Origin: Phoronis ovalis
Taxonomy: Eukaryota > Phoronida > Phoronidae
Direction of reading: 5' to 3'
DNA length: 13,919 nt
NCBI GenBank assembly: GCA_028565635.1
Contig: JAOXYB010035284.1
Coordinates: 1 to 13,919, forward strand
Shown here: in pieces, positions 8,201 to 13,919 of the stretch
Layout: every line of letters starts with the position of its first letter
How positions within the stretch are numbered: the stretch's first letter is position 1
Made by a program: the position numbers and the translations under genes
Notes under the pieces: generated by a model
What the model was told of the DNA's origin: nothing
Database searches by the model: none
Seen by the model: the letters and a program-made list of their open reading frames with translations, nothing else

Positions 8201-11053
8201 TTTTATATCTTATGGTAGCTTCGCTTATAGACCCTGCCCGTCAATCAATTTGAAAACTCCGCCCAACTAAAAGTAGTCAATCACAACACATGACATAATT
8301 TTCAACAACCAATGAAATAATTAGCTTCTAAAAAGGGCCCGTTTGTCACGTGCCCTTCCTCGTGCACTGCTTTGTAGTAACTGATAGTCCCATATAAAAA
8401 TTTGGTTTTCACAAGTTCTCATTGGCTGTCACTTGCTTCTAGTTCTAGAAGCATATCCAGGTGGATGATCAAAGGCCATTGTTTCAGAGTCTATAAACAA
8501 AGTTACGATAAGATATAAAATTTAGAGGTAAGAAACTATAAAATATGTAAGTTTTAAATGGTATAAGTTGAAAAAATTTATAGAGTGTTCCATCACTAAC
8601 CTCCAAATTATGTCTCAGATTTTGTCTCATTTAAAATGTTTTACATTCGGCAATATAGGTGCTGGAAATTTTTTAATTGTTTTGACTACTAGTTTTTGTA
8701 AGATTTTATCTTTTGAACAAACAACATATCAAACTGGAAAAACAGCTTTTGTCAAGTTTTTCTTTTGTAAGTACTTGGGTGTTTTTTATCATACCAATTC
8801 AAAGTTAAATATTACATAAAATGGATACTTGTCTTATTACACAATCACAGATAACTTTTCATTATGGTTTGTATAGATATGGGATATTTGTCAGGATATT
8901 CCGGGTGCTTAATTTGTTACCTGGACTCTTTCCTTGGGAAAAATTAATTGGACATGACACGAAATTTGGAAATGTTTGAGAACTGTATTTTGGATAACTT
9001 ACGACACAAAAACAGGTCAAAATCATAATGGTGGAATGTTAGTTAGTTTGTAATTGAAAATTTTGGTGATAAATTTGTATCAACAATTTCATGTAGTTCT
9101 TCTGAGGGTGAACAAATAGTCTTCATTGATAAAAGAACCTTGGCAGATAGCTACGTTTCATGGTTTATGACCAAATTTGATGAAAATTACATTGAAACCT
9201 ATGGGGAACATACTATATTTATCTCGTAGAGTTTAGGAAGTATCAAAACCATAGGTGATGGAATTATATATATATCAAGGCAAATGTTCCTTTATTGTAA
9301 TGCATTAACATTTTTTTAATACTTTTCGAAACATGTCTTACTATTCTGAAAAATGTTACTCTGTTCAATACATGCCACTTAAATGTAAATACACAGAAAA
9401 GGAATAGTGAGTGATTATGATACCAAAAAGAACATTAATGTAGTATGATAACTGAAACTATTTACCAATAGGTTTTGTATCAGTCACACATTGAAATATT
9501 TTCAGTTCAGTTCTAACAGCCTGCCAGATGGAGTGAAGATTGTTTATAGTTATTTTATAGAATACAGCCCCCGGAAGTGTAGACTCTATCACAGTCTGTG
9601 CAGTCATCATACTGAAAGGGAAACTTTTCGTCAGCTGCCAGAAACCTGGCACTTCATATCCTAGGCTTCTATCACTTACACTAAACATTTCTCCTATAAT
9701 TTCTACCTGTAAGCAACACAAGAAAGTATTCATTTTTATTTAATATATGATATATGTCAACAAAATCATGCAGAAACACCAGTTCCAATGAATGAAGATG
9801 CATATTGCCATTACACATGCACCATAGGGAAAGAAATACTATCAATTCGTTTCAAATGGTCCAGAAAATAAAAATCACAAAAATGTGATAAAATTGAAAT
9901 ACAGCATTGCTTCAGTAAATACCCTCTTTTGATTTTTATAAAGGGTAAAATCGGCATAAATTAAGTGCTTGCTGCTTAAAAATATCACAATTTTGTAAAT
10001 TAACTTTTTTGCATACATCATCGAAACTTAGAAATACACTATTTGATAGATTACATGTGGGTGAACTTCTTGAACGAACCACATAAGACAGCATAAGTTT
10101 TGAACAGCAGTGCCCTCCAGGTTATTTGCTAATAGAGCCCAAAGTACTTCTATATTAGTATATGCAATTAGATAATTGACAAACATTCAGCCACTGTTGC
10201 CACAAAGAAAATACTTTTTAAATTTTTTTAATCAAAAATATATAAAGGTAAATATACTATTAAATTTTTAATAGGGAGTAAATAGCAATCAAATAAACAT
10301 GTTAAAAAGCACTTACCTTGTGCTTAGAAGGTGGGAGACGAATGATGAGATAGGAGAACTTTTCTAAAACATTTGGTTTAATGAGCAATACCTGGTGTGA
10401 TAAAAATATTGGTCATTAAAGTTTATTTAACCTTTTATCCACTGCTATTTAAGCTTATTATGGAACATGTTACTGATAAGCAGTAACTGTAGTAAAGTTG
10501 AGGTGGAGCAAACTTAAAACACAGAAGACGGAATAAAATTATGAATCACACAGCATAAGCTTGATGGTTAACTTGAAAATGCACATCAGTTGAAAACACT
10601 ATTACGTACTGACGGTTGGTGAGCGCTATACCATAACTTAGGGAAGACCATATACTTGTAACTACTTTTAAAAGACAATAACAGCTATATAAAAAGATAA
10701 TAATTTACCTTACGATGTAGGTGTTCAGGAGGAATCAGATAGGCAATTTCTGATAAGTCCTGTCCATCTACACTGAAAATAAAAAAGGAATCTCTTTTAT
10801 GAATGAATAACAACTTTTAAATTCAAAGTCTTGGCAAAACCTCTAGTGGAGAGATGGTTTGTAATTTGTAGATATATCATGGTAAAAAATGCTTATGAAG
10901 TATTATCCTTATTACATGCCAACACCAAATATATATTTACCACTCCTGTGTTTTACAACCAGTAAGCCAGCTGACACCAGTTGCATTAGTTACTGCCCCA
11001 AAACTCAGACCTTTTCCTAATATGGGCACCAAAAGACATCTTTCTTTCTTAAT
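5117..11053 (-). CDS. Six-exon gene, unrecognised protein, N-terminus missing
   Basis: Six minus-strand exons join in one frame: 11053-10941, 10772-10709, 10391-10317, 9706-9466, 8012-7943 and 5288-5147. Every intron begins GT and ends AG, and the junction phases agree (2+1, 0, 0, 1+2, 2+1), which is very unlikely by chance. The joined product is about 235 residues. It contains ILGKGLSFGAVTNATGVSWL, DLSEIAYLIPPEHLHRK, VLEKFSYLIIRLPPSKHK, YEVPGFWQLTKSFPFSMM, VFYKITINNLHSIWQAV and LVLNPACTYTLVMRTVPQEM. Alternating hydrophobic stretches suggest a beta-rich, non-membrane domain. I cannot name the family. No start codon is found, so at least one exon lies right of 11053. The last exon either reads on for nine codons to TAA at 5117-5119 or splices at CAG/GTATAT to an unseen exon. 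Confidence 0.82.
5289..7942 (-). other. Large intron between exons E and F
   Basis: About 2.65 kb of intron in the minus-strand gene. A 71-codon minus-strand frame at 5465-5680 starts only at GTG and breaks no phase rule if skipped, so it is probably not an exon. A short ATT/GTT run lies at 6288-6310. The part around 7410-7470 has the repetitive look of dispersed invertebrate repeats, without identifiable ends. No other gene is supported. Confidence 0.6.
6288..6310. repeat. Short ATT/GTT microsatellite-like run
   Basis: About seven trinucleotide units of ATT interrupted by two GTT units, in the large intron. It is short and probably neutral. Confidence 0.5.
7943..8012 (-). CDS. Exon E of the six-exon gene
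   Basis: 70 bases between acceptor TTTTATAG and donor TCTAG/GTAAAT. Two leading bases complete an Asp codon with exon D. There are 22 codons (VAAISMMSLNVPWTEDSIYS, then YS) and two trailing bases. It is too short for an ordinary open-frame search and is recognised by its splice sites and phase fit on both sides. Confidence 0.75.
8217..8530 (+). promoter_or_regulatory. Promoter-like patch inside an intron
   Basis: This interval is more GC-rich than its surroundings and groups several core and proximal promoter motifs. There is a CCAAT box at 8309-8313, a CACGTG E-box at 8347-8352, a TATA-like CATATAAAAA at about 8391-8400 and an inverted CCAAT (ATTGG) at 8421-8425. A palindrome resembling a heat shock element lies at 8435-8452. 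A downstream plus-strand donor-like GTAAGT near 8769 could end a first exon. The order does not prove direction, since some motifs lie downstream of the TATA-like run. It might instead be the end of a mobile element that carries such motifs. Confidence 0.35.
8435..8452. promoter_or_regulatory. Heat-shock-element-like palindrome
   Basis: GCTTCTAG, two T bases, then CTAGAAGC form an 8-bp-arm palindrome. It contains TTCTAGAA, the head-to-head TTC/GAA pair bound by heat shock factor, with an additional TTC upstream. Binding is inference from the motif. Confidence 0.35.
9466..9706 (-). CDS. Exon D of the six-exon gene
   Basis: 241 bases between acceptor GCTTACAG and donor CTATTG/GTAAAT. It supplies 80 codons plus one base and is the largest exon. 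It begins VEIIGEMFSVSDRSLGYEVP and ends with LKIFQCVTDTKPI. The open frame extends a few codons into both introns by chance, but the splice sites and phases define the exon. Confidence 0.87.
9707..10316 (-). other. Intron between exons C and D
   Basis: About 610 bases of AT-rich sequence bounded by consensus splice sites GTAAGT and TTACAG. No other gene or clear repeat was found in it. Confidence 0.7.
10317..10391 (-). CDS. Exon C of the six-exon gene
   Basis: 75 bases, exactly 25 codons, between acceptor CACCAG and consensus donor CACAAG/GTAAGT. It encodes VLLIKPNVLEKFSYLIIRLP and then PSKHK, an alternating hydrophobic pattern typical of beta strands. Confidence 0.83.
10709..10772 (-). CDS. 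Exon B of the six-exon gene
   Basis: 64 bases between acceptor ATTTTCAG and donor CGTAAG/GTAAAT. Its first base completes a Cys codon (TG+T) with exon A, followed by 21 codons beginning VDGQDLSEIAYLI. It ends in phase 0. Confidence 0.82.
10941..11053 (-). CDS. Exon A of the six-exon gene
   Basis: 113 bases. On the minus strand the acceptor is TTTTAG and the donor is GAGTG/GTAAAT. It gives 37 codons plus two bases, starting IKKERCLLVPILGKG and ending CKTQE. The preceding exon is not visible. A donor-like CTAG/GTAACT near 11125 on the same strand has no open frame before it and could at most end an untranslated exon. Confidence 0.8.
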
Positions 11054-11304
11054 CTAAAATTGACATGTTGTTTACTTATTTAAAGTACTGATCAAGTAAT
11101 AAAAAATATAGAATGCAAGTTACCTAGAGCCAAGTTGAAGGTTTATCATTCAAGGGGTTTTATTCACAGGATACATTTTGAAGTATAATTAGCAAGGGTA
11201 CTATAACAACTTGGCTTTTCCTGCTAAACAGTGATTGTTCAGTACCTACTTCAGAAGTTGACCAATCATGTAGGAGAATTTGAGGCAAACATTTTGAGTT
11301 TGGC
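11054..11304. other. Sequence between exon A and the repeat element
   Basis: Probably intron or 5' flank of the minus-strand gene. It has one donor-like site near 11125 on the minus strand, but stops occur in all three frames before it. Nothing else is supported. Confidence 0.45.
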
Positions 11305-11430
11305 ACGATAACCGGATTATATCGTTGCCGATAGTTTTAGATGCTAAATTATCAATGTAAATATCGAGTTTAGATATTGGATAATCGACACTGTAAAACG
11401 ATAATTTCGATAATAATATCGAGATAGCTT

Positions 11431-12032
11431 ACCCCACGGTCATATACTCCGTGGGAATCTACATTAGCCTATCGGATAAGTTGGATATTTTCGATAACAA
11501 GCTTCCACGCCACCTTGCGGCCATACTCCTTGGTAATCTACATTAGATATCGGATAATTTGGATATTTTTGATAATTATTCATGCCATCCCACGGCCATG
11601 CTCCTTGCGAATCTACATTAGATATCGGATAATTTGGATATTTTCGATAATTATCAACGCCATCCCGTGGCCATGCTCCTTGCGTATCTACATTAGATAT
11701 CGGATAATTTGGATATTTTCGATAATTAGGAACGCCATCCCGCGGCCATGCTCCTTGCGAATCTACATTAGATATCGGATAATTTGGATATTTTCGATAA
11801 TTAGCAACGCCATCCCGCGGCCATGCTCCTTGCGAATCTACATTAGATATCGGATAATTCGGATATTTGCAATAATTATCAACGCCATCCAGCGACCATA
11901 CTCCTTGCGAATCTACATTAGATATCAGTTAAATTGGATATCTTCAATAATTAGCAACGCCATCTAGTGGCCATACTCCTTGCGAATTATTAGATATCGG
12001 ATAATTTGGATATTTTCGATAATTATAATTAT
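11431..12032. repeat. 75-bp minisatellite, about eight units
   Basis: The landmark CTCCTTGCGAATCTACATTA recurs with starts at 11526, 11601, 11676, 11751, 11826, 11901 and 11976, an exact 75-base period. One more diverged unit begins near 11447 (79-base step). Each unit holds an AT-rich half with TATCGGATAATTTGGATATT and TTCGATAATTA, and a GC-richer half with ACGCCATCCCGCGGCCATG. Central units are most alike and outer ones most diverged, as expected from unequal exchange. The last unit has lost about three bases. Confidence 0.95.
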
Positions 12033-12059
12033 AATTTTGTAATTAAATCAATTAGTTTC

Positions 12060-12260
12060 TTAGTTATCTGGCGTGTCGACAAAATCCACACATTTCTGTC
12101 CAACGGGAATCTTAGGAAAATTTGTCGAATTTCTTTTTTCAGAGACATACTGTGAAATAAGTTTATACCTGTTAGGAACTTTCTGTTGAAAAAGCTTTGT
12201 TAAAAACAAAACTGAAACAATTGTAGAAATATCCACATAAAATCCCTTAGATACTTTCAT
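12060..12260 (-). CDS. Possible small protein, 66 aa
   Basis: The frame starts at a true ATG and ends in TAA. The protein begins MKVSKGFYVDISTIVSVLFL, where residues about 10-22 are hydrophobic and could be a membrane anchor, and ends PVGQKCVDFVDTPDN. Codon choice looks more gene-like than the satellite next to it. I recognise no family. It sits inside the foldback-like element, so it might be a captured exon or chance. A tiny GT...AG pair within it is too short to be a usual intron. Confidence 0.25.
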   Translation of the reverse strand: MKVSKGFYVDISTIVSVLFLTKLFQQKVPNRYKLISQYVSEKRNSTNFPKIPVGQKCVDFVDTPDN

Positions 12261-12939
12261 AGCTGCTGTTAGTTAAGTTTCCTGTTTATAAATGATGTTA
12301 ACCAATTTATATTATCACAAACAAAGTATTTACATTGCTATAATGATAACAACATTGCCATAACAACAAGAACATTATAAACGGGTTTAAGAACTCAACT
12401 GAGTCATATGCAGGTTTAGGGTTATCGTCTCGGTTAGCGTATAACACCAGTAACATGGCAAGGAAAGAGATGCTGGCTGATCGTACAAAAGTGCTTCTGA
12501 AAAGACTCAAGACTACAGATTCCTATACAGGAAATCACTGGAAATAACAAAAGAAATGGCATCTTTCAACAAGACGCAGATTCGCACAGTTTATAAATTT
12601 AATTCAGTATGTTAACACCATACCAGGTGCAATTATGACTTATGTGCTGATTGGTGACATGATAGAGTTTAGAAAACTCAAAGCAGCTGGAGTCGAGAAA
12701 TGTTGACAAGTGGGTTACGATACCCGCTCATCACATTTCAGGTGACATAATAATCAACTCAGAAAAGTGGTGAGTGTTATTGTAAAAATAAAACCCATCT
12801 GCCCTTTTAAAGGCCAGCAACTACTGAAAAGAGCTAACTTTACTTATAAATATATATACATGTTCAGATGTTCTATAAATATAATAATACTTTGGTTAAA
12901 CACTCGCTAAAAAGTAGTTTAAAATACTTCAACTATAAA

Positions 12940-12983
12940 CTGAGACCATTATATCTAATATTATATAGATGTAATAATCTCAG
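12940..12983. repeat. Imperfect 44-bp palindrome
   Basis: Two 18-base arms (12940-12957 and 12966-12983), beginning CTGAGA and ending TCTCAG, match as reverse complements at 15 of 18 positions around an 8-base AT centre. Flanking bases show further weak symmetry. Confidence 0.7.
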
Positions 12984-13024
12984 CTATAAAGCAGTTTAAA
13001 GTAAGATTCAAGGCAATTACTATA

Positions 13025-13310
13025 GTGTCCGATAGGTGATTAGATAATTATCCAATATATCGGATATCTATTAAATTCACTGGGAAGCACTAAGCTGTTA
13101 TCCAAAAGGTGGCGTTAATGCTGATAGCAAGGTTGGCATGCGCGGTAAGTAACAGTAATCCGTAAGGTGGCATGAAAGCCGATAGGAAGAGGTGGGTTGA
13201 AAATTTCTTCATTTATATTGCTATCACCTTCGATATTATAGGATATTATCGTTTCGGTAATTTCTTCTAAGTTATCGAAATTATCATATAATCGATAAAA
13301 ACCATATTGC
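13025..13310. repeat. Right, inverted side of the foldback-like element
   Basis: It carries ATCGATA- and GATATC-type motifs in inverse order to the left side. It also has two direct copies of AAGGTGGC-type sequence 58 bases apart (13106 and 13164), each followed by a GATAG motif. There is no 75-base array here, so the two sides are unequal in length. Confidence 0.55.
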
Positions 13311-13919
13311 GAGCTTTACTGAACATTTTAGTGTATTTCAAGTCTCTATATATACTAAGAGATTCATATATAAGACTGAATGCACAGTATTGTATGGCAA
13401 ATAAATTATTCCCATTGTAACATATGTGAGGAAATACTAAGTACACCACTTATCAAAGTAAACATGTAAATTTTTCTTTAAATCGTTATTAACTGAAAAT
13501 AATATAGTTACATTAATTACTCTGCTTTGTTGCTCTAATGTTTTATTTAACTGAACACAAAAAACAAGAAAGCCACGATGCTTTGCCTACTGTGACCATT
13601 TTAAAAGGCATATATTTGACTCTGAAGAAGATAAAACCTCAAAATGCATCAGTCAAAGTATATGACCTCGACTGATCTTCTACACATAGTAGTTATATAA
13701 TTTATTTGACAGTTATGGATGTCATGGACAGCACCAATTTGAGAGTGTCACTATACTAACTAAATCTGTTAGTCAGCCAGTGCTAGTCGAATATGGCTAA
13801 CTCTATAGGTGAATACTTATTTATTGTGTAAGTAGATTCTAGATATAACTAGACATTCGGTGAGTTGTAAACAACTCCGAGAGTGTACCCCCAGCCAAGA
13901 ATGCTGCCAGTTGGAGAGA
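13311..13919. other. Unassigned right end
   Basis: No gene can be supported. A minus-strand frame of 60 codons at 13267-13449 starts inside the repeat and has no features. A CTCTGAAGAAG motif at 13620-13630 is of a kind often found near 3' parts of retroelements, but alone it is too short to call. The last 25 bases follow a pyrimidine-poor CCCCCAG and might start an exon beyond the window. Confidence 0.35.

Larger units (their letters stand above)
8013..9465 (-). other. Intron between exons D and E
   Basis: About 1.45 kb. It contains the promoter-like patch described separately. An 83-codon plus-strand frame at 8568-8819 begins only with TTG; it contains a good donor-like TTTT/GTAAGT near 8768. 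No coding exon for the host gene was found here. Confidence 0.6.
12033..13024. other. Interior of the foldback-like element
   Basis: About 1 kb between the inverted repeat-bearing sides. It contains the 66-codon minus-strand frame at 12060-12260, a 67-codon minus-strand frame at 12307-12510, and on the plus strand an ATG frame of about 30 codons from 12454. None is convincing. A 44-bp imperfect palindrome lies at 12940-12983. It may be captured host sequence or the unique core of a non-autonomous element. Confidence 0.4.
11305..13310. mobile_element. Foldback-like element with inverted motif-rich ends
   Basis: The left side (11305-12032) and right side (about 13025-13310) share several motifs in opposite orientation. 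GATAATTTCGATAA at 11400-11413 matches TTATCGAAATTATC at 13272-13285 exactly over 14 bases. A 23-base stretch at 13050-13072 matches the reverse complement of the minisatellite core at about 19 of 23 positions. CGCCACCTTGCGG at 11508-11520 has inverted relatives at 13103-13113 and 13161-13172. About 1 kb of different sequence lies between. This arrangement fits a foldback-type or subterminal-repeat non-autonomous DNA transposon. No transposase and no clear target duplication were seen, so exact ends and class are uncertain. Confidence 0.5.

Noticed and set aside
8568-8819. 83-codon plus-strand frame
   Set aside because: It starts only at TTG, is intronic and AT-rich, and has no features. At most it is part of a non-coding first exon.
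11515-11967. 150-codon plus-strand open frame with a 25-residue repeat
   Set aside because: It is a by-product of the 75-bp minisatellite, whose length is divisible by three. It is rich in Ile, Arg and Tyr from the AT-rich unit, and the frame ends where the array diverges.
12454-12546. Plus-strand ATG frame of about 30 codons starting MARKEMLADRTKVLLKRL, antisense to a 67-codon minus frame at 12307-12510
   Set aside because: It is short, both strands are open there, and neither has splice or homology support that I can see.
13615-13680. Retroelement-like motif CTCTGAAGAAG
   Set aside because: The motif is too short and no reverse transcriptase or endonuclease frame accompanies it.

Overview
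The window reads as nuclear DNA of an invertebrate animal. It is AT-rich. Short exons with GT/AG boundaries lie among long introns, no operon-like gene packing or bacterial signals are seen, and satellite-like and foldback-like repeats are present. The repeat style would suit a marine invertebrate such as a mollusc, annelid or hemichordate, but no gene here fixes the phylum.

Layout from left to right. Positions 1-395 are a more GC-rich block that looks transposon-derived, with repeated TGACCT half-sites and a strong hairpin at 337-367. Positions 396-3483 are AT-rich sequence without a supportable gene. Positions 3484-4701 hold one uninterrupted plus-strand reading frame of 405 codons, a Ser/Thr- and Lys/Arg-rich protein that I do not recognise. 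From 11053 down to about 5117 a minus-strand gene can be assembled from six exons (10941-11053, 10709-10772, 10317-10391, 9466-9706, 7943-8012, 5147-5288). All five junctions have GT/AG borders and matching codon phases. They give about 235 residues of an unrecognised, apparently beta-strand-rich protein that starts further upstream and may end at 5117. The two genes converge tail to tail.

Inside the 1.45-kb intron between the fourth and fifth exons is a promoter-like patch (8217-8530) with CCAAT boxes, CACGTG, a TATA-like run and a heat-shock-element-like palindrome.

The right third is repetitive. A 75-bp minisatellite (11431-12032) is followed by about 1 kb of ordinary-looking sequence and then by a region (13025-13300) carrying the same motifs in inverted orientation. 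Together, 11305-13310 looks like a foldback-type or tandem-repeat-bearing non-autonomous mobile element. The final 600 bases show no supportable gene. No rRNA, tRNA, CRISPR array or complete transposase was found. The most unusual parts are the foldback/minisatellite element, the orphan 405-codon frame and the promoter-like island in the intron.
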